39,517 nucleotides of DNA, from assembly GCA_944390395.1 (NCBI GenBank), contig CALXPY010000012.1, forward strand, positions 1-39,517, written 5' to 3'. The position numbers and the translations under genes were made by a program. Positions within the stretch are counted from its first letter, which is position 1, and each line of letters starts with the position of its first letter. This document shows positions 1 to 8,881 of the stretch, piece after piece. The notes beneath the pieces are model-generated. The model saw only the letters and a list, made by a program, of their open reading frames with translations, ran no database searches and had not been told where the DNA came from. This DNA comes from an uncultured Clostridia bacterium (GTDB lineage Bacteria; Bacillota; Clostridia; TANB77; CAG-508).

Positions 1-38
1 TGTTGAAAAAAAGTGATGAAACCCTTAAAAATACAGGG

Positions 39-72
39 GTGTAACTAAATAAAATATACATTTAGTTGACAC
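39..72 (+). promoter_or_regulatory. Inverted repeat in the leader of the aldehyde dehydrogenase gene
   Basis: AACTAAAT (43-50) pairs with ATTTAGTT (60-67), and flanking GTGT/ACAC extends the stem with one bulged G. It lies about 20 nt upstream of the AAGGAGGG ribosome binding site and has no T-run, so it looks more like an operator or mRNA 5' hairpin than a terminator. No binding protein can be named from the sequence. Confidence 0.4.
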
Positions 73-100
73 TACCAAACCAAAAAGGAGGGAAACAAGT

Positions 101-1534
101 ATGAAAAATTTAATAGGATATGAATGGAAAGAGGCTTCTAATGGAGCTAAAATAGAAGTTGTTAATCCAGCAACAAGTGAACTTATAGATACAGTTCCAA
201 ATGTTACATTAGAAGATGTAAATACTTCAGTAGAAGTTGCAAAAATAGAGCAAAAGAAATGGGCAGAAGTGCCATTACATAAAAGAGCTGATATACTATA
301 TAAATTTGTAGAATTAGTAGAAAGAGATAAAGATAGATTAGCTAAATTGTTAACAGCTGAAACAGGTAAACCTATAAAAGAATCTTATGCAGAAATAGGA
401 AATGTAAAAATAGGTACTTGTGCATTTATAGAAAGAGCAAAGCATTTATACAATGAAAGTATACCAGCAGGACAAGAGGCAGGACAAGAAAAAACAATGC
501 AAATAACAACAAGAAATCCTATTGGTGTTATTGCGGCTATAATACCATTTAATTTTCCAAGTGATTTATTTGTTCAAAAAGTTCCACCAGCTTTATTAAT
601 GGGAAATAGTATAATTGTTAAACCATCAAACTATAATCCATTAACATTAATAGAATATGTAAAATTAATGATAGAAGCGGGAGTACCAGCTGGTTGTATA
701 CAAATATTAACTGGAGATGGACCAATAGTAGGTCAAGCTTTAGCAGGACATCCTGGTGTACATTTAGTATCTTTAACAGGAGGAACAGCTGCAGGAATTC
801 AAACAATGGGAACAGCTTCTAAGAATTTAACACATGTAATGTTAGAACTTGGAGGTAATGATGCATTTATATTCTTAGAAGATGGAGATATGGATTTAGC
901 AGTAAAAGAAACAATTTGGGGAAGATTATATAATGCTGGACAGGTATGTTGTGCAAGTAAAAGATTTTTAATTCACAACTCAAGAAAAGCTGAATTTATA
1001 GAGAGAATGAAAGAAGTAATTTCTAATTTAAAAGTAGGAGATCCTACAAAAGAAGATACAGATATGGGACCATTAATTAATATAAATGCAGCTAAGAGAG
1101 TTGAAGATCAAGTTAATCAAATGGTTAAAGAAGGTGCTACTATTGTTTGTGGAGGAAAGAGAGAAGACGCATACTATTATCCAACAATATTGGATAATGT
1201 AACTAAGGACATGGAAGTAGCAAAAGACATGGAAATATTTGGACCAGTAATTTCTGTAATAGGATTTGACAAAGTAGAAGAAGCAATAGAAATAGCAAAC
1301 CAATCATCTTATGGTCTATGTGGATGTGTTATAACTAAAGATTATTCTTTAGGAATGAAAGTCGCAAATAAACTAGAATGTGGAGGAGCAATAGTAAATG
1401 GAGCTAGCTTCTATCGTTCATTCGAAATGCCATTTGGTGGATGGAAACATAGCGGTATAGGTAATGAAGGTGTTTTGACTACACTACAAGAAATGAGTAG
1501 ATTAAAAACTATTATATTAAAGAATATATTATAA
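101..1534 (+). CDS. NAD(P)-dependent aldehyde dehydrogenase (succinate-semialdehyde / lactaldehyde type)
   Basis: A 477-aa classical ALDH-superfamily enzyme, cytosolic, oxidising an aldehyde to the acid with NAD(P)+. Visible landmarks are the oxyanion Asn in PFNFP (N151), the general base Glu in LELGG (E249) and the catalytic Cys in NAGQVC (C283), followed by a second Cys. Length is normal for the non-acylating family. The start follows AAGGAGGG at an ideal distance. An iron alcohol dehydrogenase gene follows 94 nt downstream, so the pair probably interconverts an aldehyde with its alcohol and acid; this fits fermentation of 4-hydroxybutyrate, lactaldehyde or a similar C3-C4 compound. The exact substrate cannot be read from the sequence. 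The family call is firm. Confidence 0.9.
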   Translation: MKNLIGYEWKEASNGAKIEVVNPATSELIDTVPNVTLEDVNTSVEVAKIEQKKWAEVPLHKRADILYKFVELVERDKDRLAKLLTAETGKPIKESYAEIGNVKIGTCAFIERAKHLYNESIPAGQEAGQEKTMQITTRNPIGVIAAIIPFNFPSDLFVQKVPPALLMGNSIIVKPSNYNPLTLIEYVKLMIEAGVPAGCIQILTGDGPIVGQALAGHPGVHLVSLTGGTAAGIQTMGTASKNLTHVMLELGGNDAFIFLEDGDMDLAVKETIWGRLYNAGQVCCASKRFLIHNSRKAEFIERMKEVISNLKVGDPTKEDTDMGPLININAAKRVEDQVNQMVKEGATIVCGGKREDAYYYPTILDNVTKDMEVAKDMEIFGPVISVIGFDKVEEAIEIANQSSYGLCGCVITKDYSLGMKVANKLECGGAIVNGASFYRSFEMPFGGWKHSGIGNEGVLTTLQEMSRLKTIILKNIL

Positions 1535-1560
1535 TAGTATAAGGTAAGAGAAAAAATATA

Positions 1561-1598
1561 TAATAATTCAGAGAGATTTAAATTTCTCTGAATTATTA
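1561..1598 (+). promoter_or_regulatory. Intercistronic hairpin between aldehyde and alcohol dehydrogenase genes
   Basis: A near-perfect inverted repeat with arms 1561-1575 and 1584-1598 (core ATAATTCAGAGA / TCTCTGAATTAT) and an 8-nt loop. It lacks a following T-run, so it is more likely an mRNA stabilising or processing hairpin, or an operator, than a terminator. Confidence 0.5.
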
Positions 1599-1628
1599 AT
1601 GAAATAAGTAAATTGGAGGAAATTTTTT

Positions 1629-2786
1629 ATGGCAGTAACAAAATTTGTATTAAATGAAACTTCTTATTTTGGAGAAGGTGCAAGAAGTGTTTTGGCAGAA
1701 GAAATTGAAAAAAGAGGATTTAAAAAAGTTTTAGTAGTAACAGACAAATCATTATATGAAGTTGGAGTTAGTAAAAAAGTAACAGATTTATTAGACGAAG
1801 CTAAAATAGAATATGGAGTGTATCATGATGTACTTCCAAATCCACCAATTGCAAATGTAAATGCAGGAATTGAAATGTGCAAGCAAATAGGAGCTGATTT
1901 GATTGTAGCAGTGGGTGGAGGATCTAGTATAGATACAGCAAAAGCAATATCAATTATAATGAAGAATCCAGATAGAGCAGATGTAGTTTCTTTAAATGGA
2001 GCTTCTAACACAAAAAATAAAGGTTTACCTATAATAGCATTACCTACAACAGCAGGAACAGCAGCAGAGGTAACAATCAATTATGTTATTACAGATCCAG
2101 AAAAAGAAATAAAAATGGTATGTGTTGATGAGCATGATATTCCAATAATAGCAATTGTAGATACAGAACTTATGGCTTCAATGCCAAAATCTATTGCGGC
2201 ATCAACAGGTATGGATGCATTAACACATGCAATAGAAGGTTATATAACAAAAAATAGAAACACAATGTCACAAATGTTTTCTATGAAGGCAATACAACTT
2301 ATATATGATAATCTAGAAAAAGCTGTAAATGAAAAAGATCAAGAAGCTATAAATAATATGGGACTTGGACAATATATTGCAGGTATGGCATTTTCAAATG
2401 TTGGATTGGGAATAGTACATTCAATGGCACATCAATTAGGAGCTGTATATGATACTCCACATGGATTAGCAAATGCAATATTACTACCAACTGTTATGAA
2501 ATTTAATGGCGAAGTAAGCTATGAAGAATATAGAGAAATATTAACAACAGCTTTCCATGTAGATGCTACAAGATTTACTAAAGAAGAAATAATAAAAACA
2601 TTCTGCGAGAAAATAAAAGAACTTTCAGAAAAAGTTGGAATAACACAAACTGTAAAAGATGTGGGAGGAAAAATGGAAGATATACCAATGCTTGCTGATA
2701 AAGCAATGGAAGATCCATGTAAACCAGGCAACCCAAGAGAAGTAACAAAAGAAGATTTTATAAAATTATATGAAGAAGCAATGTAA
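1629..2786 (+). CDS. Iron-containing alcohol dehydrogenase (FucO / 1,3-propanediol dehydrogenase family)
   Basis: A 385-aa group III (iron-dependent) alcohol dehydrogenase that reduces an aldehyde with NAD(P)H. The Rossmann-like N-terminal half carries GGGSSIDTAKA (residues 96-106) for cofactor phosphates. The C-terminal helical half carries the metal ligands of the family: D196 and H200 in GMDALTHAIEG, H264 in GIVHSMAH and H278 in DTPHGLANA. The set is complete, so it should be active. The start follows GGAGG. With the preceding aldehyde dehydrogenase it forms a two-gene unit. Lactaldehyde reductase, 1,3-propanediol dehydrogenase and 4-hydroxybutyrate dehydrogenase are all in this family and cannot be told apart here. 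Confidence 0.92.
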   Translation: MAVTKFVLNETSYFGEGARSVLAEEIEKRGFKKVLVVTDKSLYEVGVSKKVTDLLDEAKIEYGVYHDVLPNPPIANVNAGIEMCKQIGADLIVAVGGGSSIDTAKAISIIMKNPDRADVVSLNGASNTKNKGLPIIALPTTAGTAAEVTINYVITDPEKEIKMVCVDEHDIPIIAIVDTELMASMPKSIAASTGMDALTHAIEGYITKNRNTMSQMFSMKAIQLIYDNLEKAVNEKDQEAINNMGLGQYIAGMAFSNVGLGIVHSMAHQLGAVYDTPHGLANAILLPTVMKFNGEVSYEEYREILTTAFHVDATRFTKEEIIKTFCEKIKELSEKVGITQTVKDVGGKMEDIPMLADKAMEDPCKPGNPREVTKEDFIKLYEEAM

Positions 2787-2842
2787 AATTGTGTACATCT
2801 GTTAGCGAAGCTTTCTATCTAATAGGAATTTCGGAGAAATTT
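2785..2842. repeat. 58-nt dispersed repeat, copy 1
   Basis: Starts on the stop codon of the alcohol dehydrogenase gene. It matches the reverse complement of 8737-8794 at 57 of 58 positions (C versus T at the single difference). It contains AATTTCGGAGAAATT, which can fold on itself. Both copies lie just after the 3' end of a gene. Confidence 0.85.
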
Positions 2843-2856
2843 CATATTTGATAAAA

Positions 2857-2887
2857 AAAGAAGGAGAAGATAAACTTCTCCTTTTTT
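2857..2887. terminator. Bidirectional intrinsic terminator
   Basis: GGAGAAG, loop ATAAA, CTTCTCC, followed by a T-run on the plus strand and preceded by an A-run that gives a T-run on the minus strand. It ends both the alcohol dehydrogenase unit and the convergent minus-strand gene. Confidence 0.85.
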
Positions 2888-2895
2888 GGCTCTTA

Positions 2896-3405
2896 CTACT
2901 TTTCGAAAGAAAAGAAGATTTCAAAGAATTCATTTCTAAGATCACCGTATAGTGTCTGCGAGTAAAGTTTTAAAATTTTTTCAGCGAAATGATCGCCACG
3001 TTCTTTTATAATCAGTGCCGTAAAGCAATAACAATCTTCGAATAGATCGTTAAGATAAATACGTGGTCCTTGTCCACCAGAATTTATAAAAGAAAGCAGA
3101 TATATGTATTCGATTAGAAATTCCTCTTGAACTTCTTCTACCGTTAAATGAAGGGGGGTCCCATAAGAGATAGCCCGAAGAATGTAAGAATACAAACGTA
3201 TGTCTGATTCAATATCACTCTTTAAATCGGATAATGCTTTCTTAAAAACAGAATGACAATCTTTCAATACATCAATTCTTTCTTCAAATTCAACAGTTAG
3301 TGGCAAGACATCTTCAATTTGCTTTAAACTTATTTCTTTTTTTAAGGTCTCACGGATTTTTGGCAAAAGCCGGTTAAGCTCTGCAATTTTGTCATTTCGA
3401 TTCAT
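2896..3405 (-). CDS. Unrecognised 169-aa protein with atypical codon use
   Basis: I do not recognise this family. The protein is soluble, charged and predicted mostly helical, with no signal peptide, membrane segment or catalytic motif that I can identify. The start at 3405 follows AAGAAGG at a good distance. Base and codon use differ from every neighbour: arginine is mostly CGT, CGA or CGG instead of AGA, and GTC, CTT and ACC are frequent. It holds the only in-frame CGG codons in the window outside the frameshift sites (R12 at 3370-3372 and R77 at 3175-3177). This points to recent acquisition. It stands alone between its own divergent promoter region and the shared terminator. That it is a real gene is likely; its role is unknown. 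Confidence 0.7.
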   Translation of the reverse strand: MNRNDKIAELNRLLPKIRETLKKEISLKQIEDVLPLTVEFEERIDVLKDCHSVFKKALSDLKSDIESDIRLYSYILRAISYGTPLHLTVEEVQEEFLIEYIYLLSFINSGGQGPRIYLNDLFEDCYCFTALIIKERGDHFAEKILKLYSQTLYGDLRNEFFEIFFSFEK

Positions 3406-3430
3406 AAAGAACCTTCTTTCTTGAATTTTT

Positions 3431-3458
3431 TAAAATGTTTTGAGCCATAAACATTTTA
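3431..3458. promoter_or_regulatory. Palindrome in the divergent intergenic region
   Basis: Perfect 10-bp arms TAAAATGTTT (3431-3440) and AAACATTTTA (3449-3458) around TGAGCCAT. It lies 26 nt upstream of the minus-strand start codon, so it may be an operator or leader hairpin of that gene. Confidence 0.45.
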
Positions 3459-3544
3459 TGCATATATTATATCAAGATTTAGGCTTTAAGTCAAATATCG
3501 ACATTTACTTACAAAATTATACAGAAAAATAAAAATGATATTTA

Positions 3545-3573
3545 TTGACAAAAGAATACAAAAATATTAAAAT
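3545..3573 (+). promoter_or_regulatory. Sigma-A-type promoter of the wall hydrolase gene
   Basis: TTGACA (3545-3550), 17-nt spacer, TAAAAT (3568-3573), 18 nt upstream of the chosen start. Confidence 0.6.
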
Positions 3574-3591
3574 CTAAATTAGGTGATACTT

Positions 3592-4821
3592 ATGAAAAGA
3601 GATGAAAAAGGAAACAAAAAGATAAATAAAAATCTAATTTTTATTGTTACCATTTTAATAATTACAGTTTTAATATTAATTACATATATGATTTTTACAG
3701 AAAGATTAAAAGAAGTATCTATTGCATCTTCAGAAGTAAAAAACAATTATCAATTGACTAAAAATATTGATGTAATAGATATTGAAAAAATATTAGAAGA
3801 AAATACTTCTAAAGTGAAAAAAGAAGAAATAAGTGTAGAAAAGAAAGATTTAGAGTATACAACAAAATATATAAATAATCCAGAACTACCAAATGGAATA
3901 ATACAAGTATTGCAAGAAGGAATTGTAGGAGAACAAGAAATAGTAACTAAAAAAACTTATGAGGATAATAAGCTTATAAAAGAGGAAAAACTAAAGCCAG
4001 AAGTTACTAAAGGGTCTGTAAATAAAATAGTTGAAATTGGGACAGCACCATATAGAAGTAACTATAATGTCCAAATAGGAGATATGTTATATGTAACTTC
4101 AAGTTTATTACCAATAAGAGTTAATGCAAGTGACAAAGCAGATAAAATTATATCAATAGAAAAAGATACACAAGTAAAATTGTTAGAGAAAAATGAAAGT
4201 TGGTATAAAATTCAATATGGTTCTTATAAAGGATGGGCAAAAGCCGAATGTTTGACATATATTAATCCAGAATCAGAAAATTCTGCAGATAGTGATGTAA
4301 CTTATTCAAAAGCAGAGTTATTGAGTAAATTAAACTTTGATATGCCATTAAATAAGCCTAGTGGATTATCATTAAGTCAATTTAAAAAAGTGTTATCTAA
4401 CAATGAAGATGATACAAATGGAATTTTTGAAAATAACGCAGAATATTTTTATTATGCGGAAAAACAATATAATGTTAATGGAATATTCTTAGCAGCTGTT
4501 GCAATTCATGAAAGTGGTTGGGCAGGTTCTTCTATTTCACAAGATAAAAATAATTTGTTTGGATATGGTGCTTATGATTCAAGTCCATACGATAGTGCTT
4601 ATAGTTTTTCAGCATATTCAGAAGGAATAGATTTACTAGCAAGGGTTTTTGCTAAATATTATTTAAATCCAGAAAGTACTAAAATATATGATGGTACAGT
4701 TGCAGACGGATGTTACTATAATGGAAACACATTGTCTGGAGTAAATGTAAGATATGCAACAGATAAAAATTGGGCTAATGCAGTATATAGTTGGATGAAA
4801 TATTTGTACAATAGATTGTAA
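3592..4821 (+). CDS. Membrane-anchored G5-SH3b-glucosaminidase cell wall hydrolase
   Basis: About 409 aa. The ATG at 3592 is chosen because AGGTGA (3581-3586) sits 5-6 nt upstream; an in-frame GTG at 3583 overlaps that site. Order of parts: a basic N-terminus, one membrane segment (about residues 15-38), a linker, a G5-like domain (about 87-150, with PNGIIQVLQEG), a bacterial SH3 domain (about 165-225, with WYKIQY and GWAK), and a C-terminal glucosaminidase domain (about 265-409) with the catalytic Glu in AIHESGWAGSS (E307) and the usual NNLFGYGA segment. It should cut the N-acetylglucosamine linkage of peptidoglycan on the outer face while tethered to the membrane. It is monocistronic, with its own promoter. 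Domain calls are firm except for the exact G5 borders. Confidence 0.88.
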   Translation: MKRDEKGNKKINKNLIFIVTILIITVLILITYMIFTERLKEVSIASSEVKNNYQLTKNIDVIDIEKILEENTSKVKKEEISVEKKDLEYTTKYINNPELPNGIIQVLQEGIVGEQEIVTKKTYEDNKLIKEEKLKPEVTKGSVNKIVEIGTAPYRSNYNVQIGDMLYVTSSLLPIRVNASDKADKIISIEKDTQVKLLEKNESWYKIQYGSYKGWAKAECLTYINPESENSADSDVTYSKAELLSKLNFDMPLNKPSGLSLSQFKKVLSNNEDDTNGIFENNAEYFYYAEKQYNVNGIFLAAVAIHESGWAGSSISQDKNNLFGYGAYDSSPYDSAYSFSAYSEGIDLLARVFAKYYLNPESTKIYDGTVADGCYYNGNTLSGVNVRYATDKNWANAVYSWMKYLYNRL

Positions 4822-4846
4822 AAATGGAGATTTAATTACTAAATGG

Positions 4847-4875
4847 TTGCAAATTTAGAATATATATGTTATTAT
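4847..4875 (+). promoter_or_regulatory. Promoter of the pheS T-box transcript
   Basis: TTGCAA (4847-4852), 17 nt, TATTAT (4870-4875), which would place the RNA start near 4882, just upstream of T-box stem I. Confidence 0.5.
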
Positions 4876-4884
4876 ATAAAAGTA

Positions 4885-5132
4885 TAGTAAATCTTAGAAA
4901 AAAGCAATGTATGTTAAAGAGAATATATTATAGAAAGACAAGGAGGATGGAAACTTGTTATATACTTTAACAGAAATTTCACTTTTTTAGACTTTTTTTG
5001 AAATGTAATAGTAGGAAAAAGCGGTGGCTACGTTATAGCTATAATAAGGTTAATTAATTTAATTAATAAAATTAGGTGGTACCACGGATAGATAAACAAT
5101 TCGTCCTATAAATAGGATGAATTGTTTTTTTT
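4885..5132 (+). ncRNA. T-box leader sensing uncharged tRNA-Phe
   Basis: A tRNA-responsive leader upstream of pheS. The T-box sequence AGGTGGTACCACGG is at 5074-5087. It precedes an intrinsic terminator with arms 5094-5109 and 5112-5127 and a T-run to 5132. In stem I, TGTTAAAG (4913-4920) can pair with CTTTAACA (4965-4972). The single-stranded GAAATTTCA that follows would be the specifier loop, with TTC (Phe) at 4978-4980, matching the downstream gene. Uncharged tRNA-Phe is expected to pair with the T-box bulge, disrupt the terminator and turn on pheST. The specifier assignment is my reading by eye; the T-box and terminator are clear. Confidence 0.9.
5094..5132 (+). terminator. T-box regulated terminator
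   Basis: AACAATTC-TCCTAT / ATAGGA-GAATTGTT hairpin followed by eight T residues, directly after the T-box motif. It competes with the antiterminator. Confidence 0.88.
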
Positions 5133-5166
5133 AGTGAATACACCTAAGGAAAGGAAGTAAGTATAT

Positions 5167-6186
5167 ATGAAAGAAAAAATTGGCAATATTAAAGAAAATG
5201 CGTTATTAGAAATAAATAATGCAAAAGATGCAAAAGAATTAGATGAAATTAGAGTAAGATATTTAGGAAAAAAAGGTGAGCTAACTCTAATATTAAGAGG
5301 GATGGGAGCATTAACTCCAGAAGAAAGACCAATTATAGGTAGTTTAGTTAACCAGGTAAGAGATGAATTAGAAGAAAATATAGAATTAAAAGAAAAGAAT
5401 TTCAAACAATTAGAAATAAAAAGAAAATTGGAAACAGAAAAAATAGATGTTACAATGCCAGGTAAAAAAATAAATTTGGGAAGTCTTCATCCTATAACAC
5501 AAATAATGAATGATGTTAAAGAAATCTTTATAGGTATGGGATATCAAATTGCCGATGGACCAGAAGTTGAGCTTGCAACATATAATTTTGATAAGCTTAA
5601 TACTCCAGCAGATCATCCTGCAAGAGACATACAAGATACTTTTTATATTACAGATGATATATTACTAAGATCACAAACATCACCAGTTCAAGCAAGGGTA
5701 ATGGAAAATTCAAAACCACCAATAAAAATAATATGCCCTGGAGCAGTATATCGTTCTGATAGTGTAGATGCAACACATTCACCAGTATTCCATCAAATAG
5801 AAGGATTAGTAATTGATAAAAATATTTCTATGGGAGATTTAAAAGGAACATTAGAAATGTTTGCTAAAAAATGTTTAGGAGAGAAAACAAAAATTAGATT
5901 TAGACCTCATCATTTTCCATTTACAGAACCTAGTGCAGAAGCTGACGTTTCTTGCTTTGTATGTGGAGGAAAAGGATGTAGAGTATGTAAAGGAGAAGGT
6001 TGGATAGAATTATTGGGTTGTGGTATGGTTCATCCTAATGTTTTAAGAGCATGCAATATAGATCCAGAGGAATATTCTGGTTTTGCATTTGGATTCGGAG
6101 TAGAAAGAATAGCTATGGCTAAGTTCGGAATAGAAGATATGAGATTATTATATGAAAATGATGTTAGATTTTTAAAACAATTTTAA
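5167..6186 (+). CDS. pheS: Phenylalanine-tRNA ligase alpha subunit
   Basis: 339 aa, the normal bacterial length. It is the catalytic subunit of the (alpha-beta)2 enzyme that charges tRNA-Phe. An N-terminal coiled-coil (about 1-85) is followed by the class II catalytic domain: [14 protein letters not shown] (about residue 110), motif 2 with [19 protein letters not shown] (about 195-213), and motif 3 [13 protein letters not shown] near the C-terminus. A cysteine-rich insert, CFVCGGKGC plus CKGEG (about 259-275), is seen in clostridial relatives. The start follows AAGGAAGT. It is expressed with pheT under T-box control. Confidence 0.97.
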   Translation: MKEKIGNIKENALLEINNAKDAKELDEIRVRYLGKKGELTLILRGMGALTPEERPIIGSLVNQVRDELEENIELKEKNFKQLEIKRKLETEKIDVTMPGKKINLGSLHPITQIMNDVKEIFIGMGYQIADGPEVELATYNFDKLNTPADHPARDIQDTFYITDDILLRSQTSPVQARVMENSKPPIKIICPGAVYRSDSVDATHSPVFHQIEGLVIDKNISMGDLKGTLEMFAKKCLGEKTKIRFRPHHFPFTEPSAEADVSCFVCGGKGCRVCKGEGWIELLGCGMVHPNVLRACNIDPEEYSGFAFGFGVERIAMAKFGIEDMRLLYENDVRFLKQF

Positions 6187-6196
6187 TTAGAAGAAA

Positions 6197-6228
6197 AACT
6201 GGTTGCAAATTAAATTTTTCTTAACCAG
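6197..6228 (+). promoter_or_regulatory. pheS-pheT intercistronic hairpin
   Basis: CTGGTT and AACCAG arms about 18 nt apart, then a T-rich stretch. It may act as a weak attenuator or mRNA-processing hairpin between the two subunit genes. Confidence 0.35.
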
Positions 6229-6262
6229 ATTTGTATTTTTTAAGAAAGGAATGTGAATAAAA

Positions 6263-8674
6263 ATGAAAGCAAGTATAGAATGGTTAAAAGATTATTCAGA
6301 TATAGATGTATCTACAAAAGAGTTAGCCGATATTTTAACAATGACAGGATCAAAAGTTGAAACAATAGAAGAAAAAGGCGAAGATATTAAAAATGTAGTT
6401 GTAGGTAAAATTTTGGAAATAGAAAAACATCCAAATGCAGATAGATTAGTAGTTACAAAAATAGATATAGGCAATGGAGAAAAATTACAAATTGTTACTG
6501 GAGCAGACAATATAAAGGTAAATGATATTGTTCCAATTGCAAAAGATGGTGCAGAGTTACCTGGCGGCAAAAAGATAAAAACAGGAAAACTTCGTGATGT
6601 TGATTCACAAGGAATGATGTGCAGTGTCGGAGAATTAGGATTGGATATAGAAAATTATCCAGGACAAATCGAACATGGTATAATGATTTTAGATAATAAA
6701 TATGAAAAAAATTTAGGAGAAGATATAACAGAAGTTTTAAAGCTAAAAGAAAGTGTATTAGATTTTGAAATTACATGTAATAGGCCAGATTGTTTTTCAA
6801 TTGAAGGATTAGGAAGAGAAGTTGCAGTATCATTAGATAAAAAATTTAAGAATCCTCATAGAAACATAGATGAATTAAAAATTGGAAACAAAAACAGTAT
6901 AGAGGGATTAACAGTAAATATAGAAGAGCCAAACTTATGTTATAGATATATAGCAAGAGTAGTAAAAAATGTAAAAGTTAAACAATCTCCAGAATGGTTA
7001 GTAAAAAGATTAAATGCTTGTGGAATAAGAGCTATTAATAATATTGTTGATATAACAAATTATGTAATGTTAGAAATGGGGCAACCATTACACGCATTTG
7101 ATATAAATTCTATTGCAGGAAAGCAAATTACAGTAAGAAGAGCTAAAGCAGATGAAAAAATAGTTACTTTAGATGGTGTGGAAAGAACATTAAATAATGA
7201 TATGTTAGTTATAGCTGATAAAGATAAACCAGTTGCCATAGCAGGTGTTATGGGAGGAGAAAATTCAGAGATAGAAGCAGATTCAAATACTGTAATTTTT
7301 GAGTCAGCAGTATTTTATGGTGGAAGTGTAAGAAAAACAGCAAAAGCAGTTGGATTAAGAACAGAAGCTTCAAGCAGATATGAAAAAGGATTATCTCCAG
7401 AAAATACCTTTAGAGCAATAAATAGGGCAATTGAACTAGTAGAATTATTAGAAGCTGGAGAACCAGTAGATGGAATGATAGATGTATATCCTACTAAACA
7501 AAAAATAAACAAAATAAAATTAGATGTAAATAGAATAAATAATTTATTAGGAATTAATCTTAGTAAAGAAGATATGATAAAGATACTAGAAAAATTAGAA
7601 ATAAAAGTAGAAAATGACGTAATTATTCCTCCATATTTTAGAACAGATATTGAACAACTAGCAGATGTAGCAGAAGAAATTCTAAGAATATATGGTTATG
7701 ACAAACTAGAAACAACATTAATTAATGCAGAAACAACATTAGGTGGTAAAAATAAAGAACAAACAATAAAGGACAATGTTTCTGAATATTTGGTGGCAAA
7801 AGGATTTTCTGAAATATACACTTATGGGTTCATTAGTGAAAAAGATTTAATAAAATGCAATATAGATAAAGAAGATAATTTATTTAAACAAACAGTAAAA
7901 ATAAAGAATCCTTTAAGTGAAGATTATACTATAATGAAAACTACACCTATTCCAACATTGTTACAAGTTTTACAAAGTAATAATAACTATAAAAATAAAA
8001 ATGTAAAAGTATTTGAATTAGCAAAAACTTATAAAAATGTAAGTGAAAAAATAGAAAAAGGAGAATTACCAGAAGAAAATACAGTTCTTACAATAGGAAT
8101 GTATGGAGAAAAAGAAGATTTTTATACGTTAAAAGGTGTAGTAGAAAATGTATTAGAAGTTGCAGGAGTTAAAAAATACGATTTATTTAAAAACGAAGAA
8201 AATAAATTATATCATCCTGGAAGATGTGCAAGTTTAAAAGTAGGAAATGATATATTTGCTAGCTTAGGAGAATTACATCCATTAGTTGCAGAAAATTATA
8301 ATTTAAATGATAGAGTTTTAATTGCAGAAATTAATATAGATAAAATAGTAAAATATGCTAGATTTAACAAAAAATATGTAGAAATTCCTAAATATCCAGC
8401 GGTAGAAAGAGATATAGCAATGGTAGTTGATGAAGCGGTAGAAGTAGGACAAATAGAAAGAATAATTACCAAAAAAGCGAAAAAAATGTTAGAAGAAATT
8501 AATTTATTTGATGTTTATAGAAATGAAAAATTAGGCGAAAATAAGAAAAGTGTAGCATATTCTTTAAAATTTAGATTAAGTGATAGAACTCTTACAGATG
8601 AGGAAGTAAACACTACAATGCAAGAAATAATAGCTGCTTTAGAAAAAGAGTTAAATGCAGAGTTAAGAAAATAA
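6263..8674 (+). CDS. pheT: Phenylalanine-tRNA ligase beta subunit
   Basis: 803 aa, full length for bacterial PheT. Order of domains: EMAP/OB tRNA-binding fold (about 40-150), B3/B4 editing domain (about 210-380, ending near the SSRYEKG segment), B5 domain (about 400-475), a catalytic-like core without catalytic residues, and a C-terminal ferredoxin-fold anticodon-binding domain (about 710-802, starting around PKYPAVERDIAMVV). It binds tRNA-Phe and hydrolyses misacylated Tyr-tRNA-Phe in complex with PheS. It lies 76 nt downstream of pheS on the same transcript and is followed by a strong terminator. Confidence 0.97.
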   Translation: MKASIEWLKDYSDIDVSTKELADILTMTGSKVETIEEKGEDIKNVVVGKILEIEKHPNADRLVVTKIDIGNGEKLQIVTGADNIKVNDIVPIAKDGAELPGGKKIKTGKLRDVDSQGMMCSVGELGLDIENYPGQIEHGIMILDNKYEKNLGEDITEVLKLKESVLDFEITCNRPDCFSIEGLGREVAVSLDKKFKNPHRNIDELKIGNKNSIEGLTVNIEEPNLCYRYIARVVKNVKVKQSPEWLVKRLNACGIRAINNIVDITNYVMLEMGQPLHAFDINSIAGKQITVRRAKADEKIVTLDGVERTLNNDMLVIADKDKPVAIAGVMGGENSEIEADSNTVIFESAVFYGGSVRKTAKAVGLRTEASSRYEKGLSPENTFRAINRAIELVELLEAGEPVDGMIDVYPTKQKINKIKLDVNRINNLLGINLSKEDMIKILEKLEIKVENDVIIPPYFRTDIEQLADVAEEILRIYGYDKLETTLINAETTLGGKNKEQTIKDNVSEYLVAKGFSEIYTYGFISEKDLIKCNIDKEDNLFKQTVKIKNPLSEDYTIMKTTPIPTLLQVLQSNNNYKNKNVKVFELAKTYKNVSEKIEKGELPEENTVLTIGMYGEKEDFYTLKGVVENVLEVAGVKKYDLFKNEENKLYHPGRCASLKVGNDIFASLGELHPLVAENYNLNDRVLIAEINIDKIVKYARFNKKYVEIPKYPAVERDIAMVVDEAVEVGQIERIITKKAKKMLEEINLFDVYRNEKLGENKKSVAYSLKFRLSDRTLTDEEVNTTMQEIIAALEKELNAELRK

Positions 8675-8687
8675 GAATTAAAATAAA

Positions 8688-8726
8688 CAAATCCCAAAGT
8701 AAAATATGCTTTGGGATTTGTTATTT
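8688..8726 (+). terminator. Terminator of pheST
   Basis: Perfect 12-bp stem CAAATCCCAAAG (8688-8699) / CTTTGGGATTTG (8709-8720), followed by TTATTTAT. Confidence 0.85.
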
Positions 8727-8736
8727 ATCTAATAGA

Positions 8737-8794
8737 AAATTTCTCCGAAATTCCTATTAGATAAAAAGCTTCGCTAACAGATGTACACAATTTT
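8737..8794. repeat. 58-nt dispersed repeat, copy 2 (inverted)
   Basis: The reverse complement of this segment matches 2785-2842 at 57 of 58 positions. Here the left flank also folds: TATCTAATAG near 8726 pairs with CTATTAGATA ending at 8764, giving a palindromic head on the element. The copies sit in opposite orientation about 6 kb apart. Confidence 0.85.
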
Positions 8795-8815
8795 ACTAAA
8801 GTAAAATTGGCACGC

Positions 8816-8881
8816 GAACAATTACGCGGGCTTTAAAATGTTATAAATACATAAGATGTCTAAAGAAGCCCGCTATTGTTC
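8816..8881. repeat. GC-rich hairpin between the convergent pheT and arginase genes
   Basis: Nested arms GAACAAT (8816-8822) with ATTGTTC (8875-8881), and GCGGGCTT (8826-8833) with AAGCCCGC (8866-8873), enclosing a 32-nt AT-rich loop. The stem is far more GC-rich than its surroundings. It may be the arginase terminator or a small palindromic repeat element. Confidence 0.6.

Noticed and set aside
5021..5045. A second T-box or tandem riboswitch upstream of pheS
   Set aside because: Only one AGGTGG-type T-box and one terminator exist; the extra pairing around 5021-5045 belongs to the single leader.
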